Below are positions 10,123 through 20,129 of a DNA stretch of 64,000 bases, piece by piece. Positions within the stretch are counted from its first letter, which is position 1. Every line of letters begins with the position of its first letter. The notes below the pieces were generated by a model. It was not told the origin of the DNA and searched no databases. It saw nothing but the letters and a program-made list of their open reading frames with translations. A program made the position numbers and the translations under genes. This DNA is from Sphingobacterium sp. UBA2700 (GTDB taxonomy: Bacteria; Bacteroidota; Bacteroidia; Sphingobacteriales; Sphingobacteriaceae): NCBI GenBank assembly GCA_002354335.1, contig DELI01000021.1, positions 12,435 through 76,434 on the forward strand, read 5' to 3'.

Positions 10123-10692
10123 ATGCTAAAGCGACTTTTTACGATCAGCACCTTCTTGCTTTTATTTTCTACATACAGCTTTGCCCAACGCGAGTATTAT
10201 ACTTTACTGCAAGGCGGTGGAAACCTCGGCGTGAACAATCCGGGTTTCGAGGGTACATTTAATGGTTATAGCCTGCACTTTATCTTCGGCCGTAACTTCG
10301 ACGAACGCGCCTTTGTAGGTATAGGAATAGGAAACGAAGTTTTGCGCGGCGACTATAAATTCGCCAATCCAACCGAAACACTAGAAGGTAATTTTAAATA
10401 CGATCGTAATCTGTTTCCGTTTTTCATTGACGCACGTTTGCCCTTCGCCTATATCGGTGATGTTTCACGTGTGGGTGCCGTCGCAAATGCCGGGTATTCC
10501 GTTCGACTAGGAGGGATATATGATAAAGGCGCCATGGGAAAAATCGGACTTTTCTATCTTTACGATGATATAAAGCGTACGAACTTTACAGTCTCCGCAA
10601 CCTATGCTTACCAGCAGCTTTCTTATGTAAGCTTTCGCGAAAAAATGAACCACCAGAGTGTGAATTTGTCGGTGGGGATTTGGTTGAAGTAA
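10123..10692 (+). CDS. Small outer-membrane beta-barrel-like protein with signal peptide
   Basis: A 189-residue exported protein of unknown function. Residues 1-21 form a signal peptide ending at SFAQ. The rest alternates short aromatic strands with turns (for example YTLLQGGGNLGV, YSLHFIFGRNFDERAFVGIGIGN, LSVGIWLK), as in eight-stranded outer-membrane barrels. The final strand ends in a hydrophobic residue plus Lys rather than the classical Phe. It follows holA by 7 nt and probably shares its transcript, but the two functions seem unrelated. No enzyme motif is seen. Confidence 0.65.
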   Translation: MLKRLFTISTFLLLFSTYSFAQREYYTLLQGGGNLGVNNPGFEGTFNGYSLHFIFGRNFDERAFVGIGIGNEVLRGDYKFANPTETLEGNFKYDRNLFPFFIDARLPFAYIGDVSRVGAVANAGYSVRLGGIYDKGAMGKIGLFYLYDDIKRTNFTVSATYAYQQLSYVSFREKMNHQSVNLSVGIWLK

Positions 10693-10693
10693 C

Positions 10694-10955
10694 ATAGTAT
10701 TTAGTAGCAAGTATTTAGTAGTTAGACCCGATCCTGTTAATCTTAAAATCAGTTTTTTCCCAGTTCAAAACCAACTTGCCTTCCATTGTAAAATCAAAGG
10801 TTAAGAACATTTTGTCCTGTTTAAAACCAAAGTTTCAGACGGTATACGGGATAAAATCAATGTGCTAATATTTAACCTAATTTAATGACGTCTAAAACTT
10901 AATCTCTAAACCGTCCTAGGTCTTAATACTAACTACTAACTACTAAGTACTTACA
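10694..10955. repeat. Heptad-bounded intergenic repeat element, copy 1
   Basis: The left end has imperfect 7-bp units (AGTATTT, AGTAGCA, AGTATTT, AGTAGTT) leading to AGACC. The right end starts AGGTCTT and continues AATACTA, ACTACTA, ACTACTA, AGTACTT. The two ends are inverted relative to each other and enclose about 190 bp of AT-rich DNA without an ORF. Copies with the same ends lie at 24644-24913 and 39189-39611. Confidence 0.75.
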
Positions 10956-11049
10956 AAAATTCGTAGATTTACCTTGTTTTTTTATTATTATGACTATTAT
11001 TGGTTGTAAGAATTAATTTTTAGCTGTATCATGAAATGCAGCTTACTAC

Positions 11050-11613
11050 ATGTCGAACATAAAAACGTATACTGATTCCGAGCTTTTGGTCTTGCTTAAA
11101 GAAGATAATCCGAAGGCTTTTACTGAGATTTATCATCGGTATTGGCATCGCTTATATACGGTTGCAGGGAATAAGCTCGACGATCTTTTCCTGGCGCAGG
11201 AGTTAGTTCAAGAGATCTTTTTAGATTTTTGGAAACGTCGGGAATCGATCAGTCTAAAGGATAATATTAATGGTTATTTAGCGACTGCATTGAAGTATAA
11301 AATCATCAATATCCGACACCGACGTACCATTGAACAAAAATATGTAGACCATGCAAAGAAAAGCGATAGTTTTGCCTACTCAATGGAGCAAGAATTGCAA
11401 TTTGAAGAGCTTAAGTCAAGACTACAGGGGTTAGTGGCTAAACTTCCAGACAAGTGCCAACTGGTTTATAAATTGAGCCGTGAGGAAGGGCTATCGCAGA
11501 AAGAAATTGCAAAGCAGCTGGAGATTGCCGAAAAAACGGTTGAGGCCCACTTAACCAGGGCGCTAAAAGCCATTCGCTCAGGCTTGAAATATATTATATC
11601 CTTTTTTGGGTAA
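11050..11613 (+). CDS. ECF-type RNA polymerase sigma-70 factor
   Basis: A 187-residue extracytoplasmic-function sigma factor of the kind that drives SusC/SusD genes in Bacteroidota. Region 2 (about residues 25-90, with FTEIYHRYWHRLY and LAQELVQEIFLDFWKRR) recognises the -10 region. Region 4 (about 130-180, with LPDKCQLVYKLSREEGLSQKEIAKQLEIAEKTVEAHLTRALKAIR split between two helices) recognises the -35. It is followed 201 nt later by a FecR anti-sigma factor, the usual pair. It probably responds to TonB-receptor signalling from the SusC at 13077. Confidence 0.93.
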   Translation: MSNIKTYTDSELLVLLKEDNPKAFTEIYHRYWHRLYTVAGNKLDDLFLAQELVQEIFLDFWKRRESISLKDNINGYLATALKYKIINIRHRRTIEQKYVDHAKKSDSFAYSMEQELQFEELKSRLQGLVAKLPDKCQLVYKLSREEGLSQKEIAKQLEIAEKTVEAHLTRALKAIRSGLKYIISFFG

Positions 11614-11814
11614 TCATCAAAAACACAATTGGAGCTTGTTACGCTCTTGTTCAACAATATCAGCTATCAATGACTAATAGCTGTCATGCCTATGATTGCT
11701 TCAATGAAAACAGCAAAGTTTTTCTGAAAGTCCATTTTTTTTTAAAATCTATATAGGGATATGTCGTAGTTAACTGATTATAGTAGTAGTAACCACATAG
11801 ACTATCACTATATT
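11614..11814 (+). other. Intergenic region between sigma factor and FecR
   Basis: About 200 AT-rich bases with no ORF and no clear promoter or terminator. It is long enough to hold a separate fecR promoter, but none was identified. Confidence 0.4.
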
Positions 11815-12954
11815 ATGGATGAACAACGACTAGCTGAGCTGGAGCGTAAATGGTTGGATGGAACGATAAGTGACCCAGAAGCTGCCGAATATGCACAATG
11901 GTATAATGCGGGACAGAACGATCCTTTAGAGATCCCGGAAACTATTGCTCGTAGCAAGGACGAACATCAATTGAAGATGTTGCAAGCTATTATGCATAAG
12001 CTTGATGGTGCACATCAAGAAAATACGAAGTCTATCCCTTTTCTTAAGTCTCCATTTTTTTACCCTATTGCAGCAAGTATTCTGCTTTGCCTGGCCATTG
12101 GCGGTTGGTGGTTTTTTCAGCAAAGTACGGACAGCGTTACTGTACAGGAACTTGCGCGGGATATAGCACCGGGGCACTCTGGATTGGTGATCATGTTGAA
12201 AAATGGGAAAGAGCTGATGATTGATTCGATTGCTGATGGTTTGGTTGCGGTAGAAGATGGGGTAAGAATCTTGAAGAAGGATGGGGCGATTTATTATGAG
12301 GGATCCTCCAATACGATTGTTTATAATACCGCGACGACAAAACGTGGCCGCAAATATCAGTTGATCCTTCCGGATGGCAGTAAGGTTTGGCTAAATGCTT
12401 CCTCGAAACTGAAATACCCTTTAAGTTTTTCAGCTACGTCGAGGGAAGTTTCAATCGACGGTGAAGCGTATTTTGAAGTAGCTCACAATCCTGATAAACC
12501 ATTTATTATAAAGGCAGGAGCGCAGGAAATCAAAGTCTTAGGTACGGAGTTTAATGTCAACAACTATAGCGATGAAAGCTATGTAACGACAACTTTATTA
12601 CAAGGATCTGTTCAAGTGACATCGAAGGATAAGCAGGTCAATATACAACCCAATCAACAAGCCATTTCAACACAACAAGGGGGGATTATTCATGTTGAAG
12701 ATGTAAAAGCTACGGAGGCAATTGGCTGGATTAAGGGTGTTTTCAATTTCAACGATGCGAGTTTGGCGACGATTTTAAAGCAGCTCGAGCGTTGGTATGA
12801 TATTGACATTTTAATAAGCGCTGGTGTCAATCGGAATCAGGTATTTCATGGAAACACCAGTATGAACCAAAACCTTTCGGAAGTGCTCAAAGTCTTGGAG
12901 CTTAGTGGCGTGCGGATGAAGCTGGAGGGAAGAACACTGACCATATTACCATAA
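11815..12954 (+). CDS. FecR-family anti-sigma factor
   Basis: A 379-residue inner-membrane regulator. The cytoplasmic N-terminus (about 1-80) should bind the ECF sigma factor. One membrane helix follows (about 83-101, YPIAASILLCLAIGGWWFF). The periplasmic FecR domain contains LPDGSKVWLNASSKLKYPLSF and VSIDGEAYFEVAHNPDKPF, and a C-terminal DUF4974 domain starts near FNDASLATILKQLERWY. The DUF4974 part is thought to contact the STN domain of the cognate SusC receptor. Its place between the sigma factor and SusC supports a cell-surface signalling role. Confidence 0.94.
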   Translation: MDEQRLAELERKWLDGTISDPEAAEYAQWYNAGQNDPLEIPETIARSKDEHQLKMLQAIMHKLDGAHQENTKSIPFLKSPFFYPIAASILLCLAIGGWWFFQQSTDSVTVQELARDIAPGHSGLVIMLKNGKELMIDSIADGLVAVEDGVRILKKDGAIYYEGSSNTIVYNTATTKRGRKYQLILPDGSKVWLNASSKLKYPLSFSATSREVSIDGEAYFEVAHNPDKPFIIKAGAQEIKVLGTEFNVNNYSDESYVTTTLLQGSVQVTSKDKQVNIQPNQQAISTQQGGIIHVEDVKATEAIGWIKGVFNFNDASLATILKQLERWYDIDILISAGVNRNQVFHGNTSMNQNLSEVLKVLELSGVRMKLEGRTLTILP

Positions 12955-12986
12955 TCAATTAAATATAACGCATTATCTGAATCCAT

Positions 12987-13018
12987 CTCGATGTCGGAGG
13001 GGGGAAACCGACCTCGAG
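12987..13018 (+). promoter_or_regulatory. Hairpin in the susC leader
   Basis: CTCGATGTCGG (12987-12997) pairs with CCGACCTCGAG (13008-13018), with one mismatch and a purine-rich loop. There is no T-run, so it looks like an RNA structure or an end-protecting stem rather than a terminator. Confidence 0.45.
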
Positions 13019-13076
13019 TGTTTCGGGTAATTTATTACTAATCAAATTATTAAAGCAATTTATTGAAAAGCCTAAA

Positions 13077-16000
13077 ATGAGAATCGCACTAATTACGACC
13101 TTGCTTTTACTACTGTTCTCACTGCCTTCCTTGGCGCAGCGGGTGACATTAAAAGAGAAGAATGCATCGCTGGAAGCAGTTCTTCAGAAAATACGAAAGC
13201 AAACGCACTATGATGTCTTCTACGCCGGCGACATCATTAAAAATGCAAAAAGGGTCACTATTCAGGTGGAGGACCGGGAATTGTTGTTGGTATTAAATGA
13301 GATTTTCGAGCAGCAACCTATTTCTTATTCTATTGCAAACCAGACAATTGTCATCGGCCCTAAAAGACCTGGCCGACCGAGGGTGGAGGAAGTGAAACCG
13401 AATGTGATTGATGAGCACACTCCTGACCCTATTATATCGGGTATCGTTGTCAACAAGCTAGACAAACCGATGGTCGGCGTAACGATTATCAACCTGAAAG
13501 ACTCCATCAATAGGCGGAGTTCCACAAATGCACGTGGGGAATTTTCCATTGTCGCCGCGCGCGGTGATCTGCTGAATTTCTCTTATCTCGGACACGAGGA
13601 TGTCACGATGTTATATAAAGGCGAATCGCATATCAAAGTGCAATTATTTGATAAAGTAATATCGATGGACGGTGTAACGGTTCAGGCTAAAGTTAAAGAA
13701 AAGCTGAATTTGAATACGCAGATTGATTTATCGAATCGTAATTATATGAATTTGGGACAAATACTGCAAGGTACGGTTCCTGGACTGACATTGCAGATTA
13801 TCCCCAATAATAAAAGAAAAATAACCGGTATGAATTATCGTGCGCCGGGACAAGGGTCCGGTTCGGGCGGCGGCATTCAAGTCACTTTCTATACCGTAGA
13901 ACAGTTTCTTCAAAAAGAGCCGATTTATGGACAACGGATTATTGATGCTTTGGAAAAAGGTTTACCTATTCCACAAGTGCAGGGGGCTCACCTTTGGTCT
14001 CCGGTGTTCAGTAATGTAGCGAGCGTCACGTTGGTGCCGGAGTTGCGCGGATCAGCAAGTTTTGGTAATACCGAAGGAATGATGGTCGTGATTGATGGTT
14101 TTCCGATTGATGAATTCCCCGCTGACTATCCGATGGCGAATGTGGAGTCAGTAGAGGTTGTAAAAGATCCGAAGGAGCTGATCAAATGGGGGCCTAAGGC
14201 AAGTGCAGGGATTATTATGATCAAGACTAAGGGAGGAAAGCAAAACAAAGTGATGATCAACTATAGCTCTAACTTTTACCTACGCAAAGCGGCTAAGTTC
14301 GATCCCGTTAAATTACAATTAGCGAGTTCAGCAGATATCGTTGAGCACTTAATTGCTCTAGCTGATTCAAACAGAATTGGTGGAGCAGCATTTCCGGAGA
14401 ACACCGAATTTGGTGAACGCCTGGCGGGTGAGTATGCCCGAGGTAGGATGAGCAGGGAAGACTTCATTCGTGCGATGGACTCTTTGAGCTATCTGTCAAA
14501 TGCTGATCAGGTAGGATCTTTGCAACGTGATGCTTTCAGCCATAACCATTTGTTAAACGTTTCAGGTGGGTCGCGACAATATCGATTTGCCCTGACTTCC
14601 ACTTTCAATCAAACTAGAAGCAATAGCCTAAACGATAGAAGTGATACTTATGGTCTTGATTTAAAGAATAATTTCAATCTTCTCGATGGTAAACTGCAAA
14701 TGCAATGGCAGCTTAATGGAACCTATTCCGACATCACTTCGGGTAAGGGCGAGTTGGATGTTTATAATTTACCTAGACCTTATCAGTTGCTTTATGATCA
14801 AAATGGGAACTATATATATGATCAAAGTGCGATCGGACCAGAACGCAATGCCCTTATTATGGGCGCCGGATATTTCAACCACGGGAGTAATGTCTTAGAG
14901 GAAGCACGCTTGTACAAGCATTTCACGAAGAACTTGCTCGCGCAAACCCGATTCGATATGACGTGGAACCTTTTCGAAGGTCTGGATTGGGTAAATGCTT
15001 TTTACCTACGAACCAATGATGTCAATATGGAGCAAATTACAGATCGGAGGTCTGCTGAGGCTAGACAACTCTTTAATTCTTATGGTACACCTTTGGCAAA
15101 TGGAGTGGATTTCCATGTCCCTGTAGGCGATATTATGCGTAAAAACAAAACATACAGTCTGATGTGGAATTTACGTTCGGGATTACGCTACAATAAAAAG
15201 ATTGGAGACCATCATATAGGCTTGGAGATTGGCGGTGGTGGGTCCAGCGATGTTCGTCAGACACCGTCTACACGTTCGATGTATGGATATAATTATGCAG
15301 CCAAAACTGGCTTGCCGATTTATGTGCCGAACAGCCTGAGTGGGGCAGTGTCTGGTTTTAGAGCATTGTATCAGACCAACTCGTTGGCAAGTTATCCAAG
15401 AACCCTATTGACTCCTTCAACAGGGGATAGTACAAGCCAACGTAGCTTGAATTGGAATACTGGTATTCGGTACGATTTTAAGGATAAGCTTTTCTTTGCC
15501 GATGCGAAATACAACGAAGCTTACAGTCCAAATTATGGCATGGGTACTTATGCGAAAACGGCTATCGTCGATGGACGAGCAGGATATACCCTACGTTCGG
15601 AAAAGCTGCCTGATTGGATGAGTGCAATTGTATTTACTACAGGTTTCCAACATAATCAGCTTCCGAATCTACCGACGCCTCTCAGCGGTCGCCGCGAACG
15701 TCAAAAAGATTGGGATAACTATGCAATTTGGGTCTCTAATTACTTGCCGGTTCAGCAGGTCGGACAGTCATCATCGAAATATTACCAAAGAGCGACCCTG
15801 AGTCTATTCGACAAACAATTGAATATTTCTGCAGCCTATAATAGGATGCATTTGAGTGGGATTTCTGAGTCCGGATCATTAACTGACTCTGCCGCATATG
15901 GTATCAAGCGTTCCATTGGCTTTGTCAGTGCGATGGCGGATGGTAGTCTTCGCGACGGAACCTTATTATTCACTCTTGAATTGGATCGGTCGCCCGAGGG

Positions 16001-17168
16001 CACCAAGCAATTCAATGCAAATCTAACTTACGACATCAAGCAGGAGAACTATTTTACTTCCGAATGGATCAGTAGCATGTTAATAGGAGGTACCGTTCAG
16101 AATACGTCTTCTTTTCAGGGACTAGGCTTAATGATGGGAACTAATACGATGCAGGGAGGTGGCTTTGGTATACCGACTAACAATACTTTTACACTGGTTC
16201 CACCGAAGAACAAGAGTATAGAAGCATTCTTCCAAATGGGTTTCAACAACGAGCGCACGCGCATAGACCTACGCTATTACAATCGCTCGGATGAAGGTTT
16301 GTCGAATTCTATTCCTATACCTGCAGACCCTGCATCGGGCATCAATAATCAAATAACCTATAGCAATATCGTGAATAGGGGCTTGGAGTTCTACATCCGT
16401 TCGGAGCTTGTTAAAAAGCCGAAGTTTGGATACTCCGTTGCCCTCAATGGAGCCTACAATCAGAACTTTGCGAAGGAAGTACCAAAACTTCCGTTCAATA
16501 CGAACGATTCATATTTAACAGGGTATCGCTCCGGCTATAGCACCAGCAATATGTGGGCTTATCGTTGGGCGGGATTAAATAAAACGGGCGCTCCACAAAT
16601 TTACGATCAGCATGGAAACGCCACGACTGCACCGGACTCCACAACCTTGGCAGATGCCTTAGTATATATGGGCGTTTCACGGGCGCCGTGGACCGGGGGC
16701 TTCTTACAAGATGTGCGTGTGGGAAATTTCTTCGGCCGCGCAACGCTTTTAATCAACCTAGGAGCGGTCATGAAACGATACATCCCTGCTACAGGACTCG
16801 CTTATAATAATTCTGCCTTGATTTCGAAGCGTTGGAAAAAGCCCGGAGATGAGGCTTTTACAGATGTGCCGGCGCTTTCTCTTGATGGGCAGGGTTCGGT
16901 TCGTGAGTTCATTACGCGAAATTCAACGAATAGCTATTTCTCTGCAGACTTTGTTCGCTTGCAAGAGGTCATGGTAGGATGGCAGGCGCCTTCCGATTTG
17001 TGGAACAATCGATATTTCAAGAGCTTCTCTGTCGCCTTCCATGCACAAAACTTAGCATTCTGGACGAAGAATAAATATCATTTAGATCCCAATACCGTGG
17101 ATATGCAGGGTCGCGCAGGCATGCCGATCCCTGTGCAATATGGTTGTACTATTAACGCTTCGTTTTAA
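13077..17168 (+). CDS. SusC/RagA family TonB-linked outer membrane receptor with STN domain
   Basis: A 1363-residue outer-membrane importer. A signal peptide (1-20) is followed by an STN signalling domain (about 22-95), a carboxypeptidase-like regulatory domain (about 118-195), the plug (about 200-390) and the barrel. The STN domain means it can signal to the FecR/sigma pair just upstream. It is clearly longer than the usual roughly 1000-1100 residues. In the plug, about 95 residues separate QGTVPGLTLQ (231-240) from MVVIDGFPI (336-344), where roughly 30-35 are normal; the extra part includes a Gly/Ser-rich stretch near 256-266. The stop overlaps the susD start by one base. Confidence 0.93.
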   Translation: MRIALITTLLLLLFSLPSLAQRVTLKEKNASLEAVLQKIRKQTHYDVFYAGDIIKNAKRVTIQVEDRELLLVLNEIFEQQPISYSIANQTIVIGPKRPGRPRVEEVKPNVIDEHTPDPIISGIVVNKLDKPMVGVTIINLKDSINRRSSTNARGEFSIVAARGDLLNFSYLGHEDVTMLYKGESHIKVQLFDKVISMDGVTVQAKVKEKLNLNTQIDLSNRNYMNLGQILQGTVPGLTLQIIPNNKRKITGMNYRAPGQGSGSGGGIQVTFYTVEQFLQKEPIYGQRIIDALEKGLPIPQVQGAHLWSPVFSNVASVTLVPELRGSASFGNTEGMMVVIDGFPIDEFPADYPMANVESVEVVKDPKELIKWGPKASAGIIMIKTKGGKQNKVMINYSSNFYLRKAAKFDPVKLQLASSADIVEHLIALADSNRIGGAAFPENTEFGERLAGEYARGRMSREDFIRAMDSLSYLSNADQVGSLQRDAFSHNHLLNVSGGSRQYRFALTSTFNQTRSNSLNDRSDTYGLDLKNNFNLLDGKLQMQWQLNGTYSDITSGKGELDVYNLPRPYQLLYDQNGNYIYDQSAIGPERNALIMGAGYFNHGSNVLEEARLYKHFTKNLLAQTRFDMTWNLFEGLDWVNAFYLRTNDVNMEQITDRRSAEARQLFNSYGTPLANGVDFHVPVGDIMRKNKTYSLMWNLRSGLRYNKKIGDHHIGLEIGGGGSSDVRQTPSTRSMYGYNYAAKTGLPIYVPNSLSGAVSGFRALYQTNSLASYPRTLLTPSTGDSTSQRSLNWNTGIRYDFKDKLFFADAKYNEAYSPNYGMGTYAKTAIVDGRAGYTLRSEKLPDWMSAIVFTTGFQHNQLPNLPTPLSGRRERQKDWDNYAIWVSNYLPVQQVGQSSSKYYQRATLSLFDKQLNISAAYNRMHLSGISESGSLTDSAAYGIKRSIGFVSAMADGSLRDGTLLFTLELDRSPEGTKQFNANLTYDIKQENYFTSEWISSMLIGGTVQNTSSFQGLGLMMGTNTMQGGGFGIPTNNTFTLVPPKNKSIEAFFQMGFNNERTRIDLRYYNRSDEGLSNSIPIPADPASGINNQITYSNIVNRGLEFYIRSELVKKPKFGYSVALNGAYNQNFAKEVPKLPFNTNDSYLTGYRSGYSTSNMWAYRWAGLNKTGAPQIYDQHGNATTAPDSTTLADALVYMGVSRAPWTGGFLQDVRVGNFFGRATLLINLGAVMKRYIPATGLAYNNSALISKRWKKPGDEAFTDVPALSLDGQGSVREFITRNSTNSYFSADFVRLQEVMVGWQAPSDLWNNRYFKSFSVAFHAQNLAFWTKNKYHLDPNTVDMQGRAGMPIPVQYGCTINASF

Positions 17169-18562
17169 TGAGAAAGATGAAAATTATGAAATACCAGCAT
17201 ATATATACATTCTTGTTGATCCTTATTCTCGGATTCATGACAAGCTGTGAAAAGTTTCTGGATGTCAAGCCGAGCAGCACAAACGTTAATCCTTCGACCA
17301 TCTCCGATTTTCAAGAGATGTTGAATTCAGAACAGCTCGCGATCTGTAGCTATTTTATGTACGACTTGATGTCCGACGATGTGACTTTGCTTCGCTACGA
17401 GCGTACAGAGCCATATGTCAACTCTTTTTTATGGAAGAAGAATATCTGGAGATATGGTGACATGGACGAGATGTATAAAAAGTCCTACGAGCGTATCCTG
17501 CAATTGAATATTCTGTTAACAAAGATTGATGTCGTAAAAGCAAATGATAGTGCTTCCGAGAGTGCAAAGGCAGTCATTATTGCGCAAGCGAAGATACATC
17601 GCGCTTGGTATTATTTGCAGCTCGCGAATATCTATGGTATGGATTACACTTCCGGAACGGCAGAGACAAGTTTAGCGGTTCCGCTGGTATTAGTGCCAGG
17701 TGAATCCGTTCGTCCGAAGCGTGCAACCGTCAAGGAGGTATATGATCAGGTCATCTTAGATCTAAAAGATGCTATCATAACGCCGGCATTGCCAGCTATG
17801 GGTGCAACGATTATGCATCCGGGAAAGGCGGCAGCACATACGATATTGGCGAGAGCTTATTTATTTATGGGACAATACGCAGATGCATTAACGCAGGCCA
17901 ATGAGGCCCTAAAGCTAAAGAGCGACCTCGTTAATATGAAGAATAGCAGCACCTATACCATGTCTTTGCTAGACCAAAAAGTAAATGCGGAGGTAATGAT
18001 GGCGAAGATGGGTACGGATGAGGAATTCTATCAGTTTTACTCATCATCGATTGGAGCCGACTATGAATTTGTCAATACTTTCTCATGGAATGATAAACGG
18101 AGAAATCTAGCATTCAAGGGCTACGGAGACACCTATGTGGTCAACAATAGTCGCCAAACGTTTAATTATAGCGTCGCTGTTCCGGAGGCGATGCTGATCA
18201 AAGCGGAATGTCTTGCACGCGCAGGTCAAGTTACCGAGCCATTAGCGCTAATCAATGACATACGCAAGAATAGAATTTCCAATTATCAACCGCTTACAGC
18301 GACCGCCGATAATATCTTGAGTTTAGTGTTGGAAGAGCGCCGAAAGGAACTATTCCTTCATGGTGGACTTCGCGTTTTTGATTTGAAGCGTTTGAACAGA
18401 GATCCTAAGTTTCAGAAAACGTTGAAGCGTATTGAACGCGATATATGGGAGGGCACAGAAATTCTACATGCTACGTTGGAACCGAATAGTCCACGCTATT
18501 TAATGGAGATTGCTCCATTGATCATTTCTACCAATCCGGATATTATTCCGAACGCGCGATAG
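17168..18562 (+). CDS. RagB/SusD family surface lipoprotein
   Basis: The 464-residue lid partner of the SusC channel, anchored as a lipoprotein. The signal peptide ends in a lipobox (GFMTSC), and the mature protein begins CEKFLDVKPSST, a typical SusD N-terminus. TPR-like helices are recognisable (AHTILARAYLFMGQYADALTQANEAL), and the C-terminal motif VLEERRKELFLHGGLRVFDLKRL is characteristic of the family. Its ATG overlaps the susC stop (TAATG), so translation is coupled. A second ATG at 17186 is possible. The ligand cannot be told from the sequence. Confidence 0.93.
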   Translation: MRKMKIMKYQHIYTFLLILILGFMTSCEKFLDVKPSSTNVNPSTISDFQEMLNSEQLAICSYFMYDLMSDDVTLLRYERTEPYVNSFLWKKNIWRYGDMDEMYKKSYERILQLNILLTKIDVVKANDSASESAKAVIIAQAKIHRAWYYLQLANIYGMDYTSGTAETSLAVPLVLVPGESVRPKRATVKEVYDQVILDLKDAIITPALPAMGATIMHPGKAAAHTILARAYLFMGQYADALTQANEALKLKSDLVNMKNSSTYTMSLLDQKVNAEVMMAKMGTDEEFYQFYSSSIGADYEFVNTFSWNDKRRNLAFKGYGDTYVVNNSRQTFNYSVAVPEAMLIKAECLARAGQVTEPLALINDIRKNRISNYQPLTATADNILSLVLEERRKELFLHGGLRVFDLKRLNRDPKFQKTLKRIERDIWEGTEILHATLEPNSPRYLMEIAPLIISTNPDIIPNAR

Positions 18563-18593
18563 AGAAGGCAATCAATTAAGCTAAAAGATAAAA

Positions 18594-20111
18594 ATGAAAA
18601 GGTTAAATATAACATGTAAGGCACATGTGATCAATTTGGGGTTGATAGCATGCTGCATCTTTCTATTGGCATCGATTGGCGGATGCAAGAAAGAAAACGT
18701 AGGCGAACTTGAGGATGTGGCGAAGAACATCGCTGAATACCTATCCAGCTCTGTAGGCAAAGGTACTGCCGTCTATCTGGGTGAAACGAGTTTGAAAAAC
18801 AAAACCGATTATCCTGCAGCATTGCCCATTTTCTTGAAAGAGAAAGCTTCAGGCTCAGTAACGATTAAGGGCAGCATTGATAAAAGTTTGATTAAAATAT
18901 ACGATAGCCTTTATCATACGAAATCCTTGGACTTTCCAGATAATGCCTTTGTATTGGCAAATAATGGCACGTTGACCATCGAACAGGGGCAAGTTGAATC
19001 GAAGGATTCGATCAAACTTCTTTTAAACAATGGGACGGGGATGGAAAAAAATGTGGTTTATGTTGTTCCCGTAAGATTGGATGCGCAATCGGCGCAGTCG
19101 AACTTGAAAAGTAAGTATATCTTTTTGAAGATGCATCTATTTGCCGACTATGTGAAAGCTAAAATGGACGTTTTCAAATCGGCTACCAACTTTACTCCCT
19201 CGATCAATCGCTTAAAGCCTTACCTATACGGTTCTTTGCGAAACACAAGAACGAATGGCTTCGATAATGCGGCAAACGCGATTTCATTTTCTTCTAAAAT
19301 AGGACATCTTTTGGAAAAGGATGTTCAAGTAAAGATCCGTCCGTTACGCTCGCAATCTGCGTTAGATATGGTGAACAAGGACAAGTATATCAACTCAGTT
19401 TGGATACCTGAAGATGCCTATAAGATTGTTAAGGACTTGACAAAGATCAAAGCTAATTCTTTCAACTCGTTGGATAGTTTCAAAGTCCAGATTGACTTCG
19501 CAAAGTTGAAAGAACTACCGGGGGATAAATCCTATATGCTCGCTGTAGAAATTGAAAATGAAACCAACAAGGATAATATCTTGCCAGATACGGTGAATTT
19601 CTTGCACCGCGTCTTTATCAATATTTATCACAAGAATATAGTAAGAGGAAATACCGAAGCGGCAAGCGCAGCACTAACGGGCAATAAAATAGATCGTTCG
19701 AATTGGAAAATAACGGCCAGCACAACAGATCAATCCTTTGTTGCCTCCAATTTATTGGATAATAAGGTTTCAACGTATTGGAGATCTGCTGAAAAGATGC
19801 CGCAAGAATTAGTATTAGACATGGGAACGAGTGCGACAGTACAGGGGTTCCAAATGACCCCGCAGTATAATGATACCTGGGAGAGTTTCTTGCGCGTAAA
19901 GACTTATGTCAGCAATGACGGTAACACATGGGAATTCCAGGGAGATTGGATAGGAACCTCCGTTAGCTGGGATAGTGATGTAAATAAACCAGATATCAAG
20001 AATTTAAAATACAAGACTCCCGTTACTGGCCGCTATTTCAAATTTGAAATTGTGGAAGGCGCGAGCTCGAAAACCGCGATGGCGGAACTTAACGCAATGC
20101 AAGGTCAATAG
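18594..20111 (+). CDS. DUF1735 and F5/8-type C (discoidin) domain lipoprotein
   Basis: A 505-residue predicted lipoprotein with a Cys-containing signal region (LASIGGC). Two DUF1735-like beta domains follow (about 45-190 and 195-345), then a C-terminal discoidin domain (about 355-505, with VASNLLDNKVSTYWRS, LVLDMGTSATVQGF and VTGRYFKFEIVEG). Proteins of this build sit on the cell surface in SusCD loci and are assumed to bind the same ligand as SusD, as SusE/F-like proteins do. It starts 31 nt after susD in the same operon. Discoidin domains often bind carbohydrate, which leaves a glycan ligand possible despite the absence of glycosidases. Confidence 0.82.
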   Translation: MKRLNITCKAHVINLGLIACCIFLLASIGGCKKENVGELEDVAKNIAEYLSSSVGKGTAVYLGETSLKNKTDYPAALPIFLKEKASGSVTIKGSIDKSLIKIYDSLYHTKSLDFPDNAFVLANNGTLTIEQGQVESKDSIKLLLNNGTGMEKNVVYVVPVRLDAQSAQSNLKSKYIFLKMHLFADYVKAKMDVFKSATNFTPSINRLKPYLYGSLRNTRTNGFDNAANAISFSSKIGHLLEKDVQVKIRPLRSQSALDMVNKDKYINSVWIPEDAYKIVKDLTKIKANSFNSLDSFKVQIDFAKLKELPGDKSYMLAVEIENETNKDNILPDTVNFLHRVFINIYHKNIVRGNTEAASAALTGNKIDRSNWKITASTTDQSFVASNLLDNKVSTYWRSAEKMPQELVLDMGTSATVQGFQMTPQYNDTWESFLRVKTYVSNDGNTWEFQGDWIGTSVSWDSDVNKPDIKNLKYKTPVTGRYFKFEIVEGASSKTAMAELNAMQGQ

Positions 20112-20129
20112 CAATAAAATAATAGTAGT

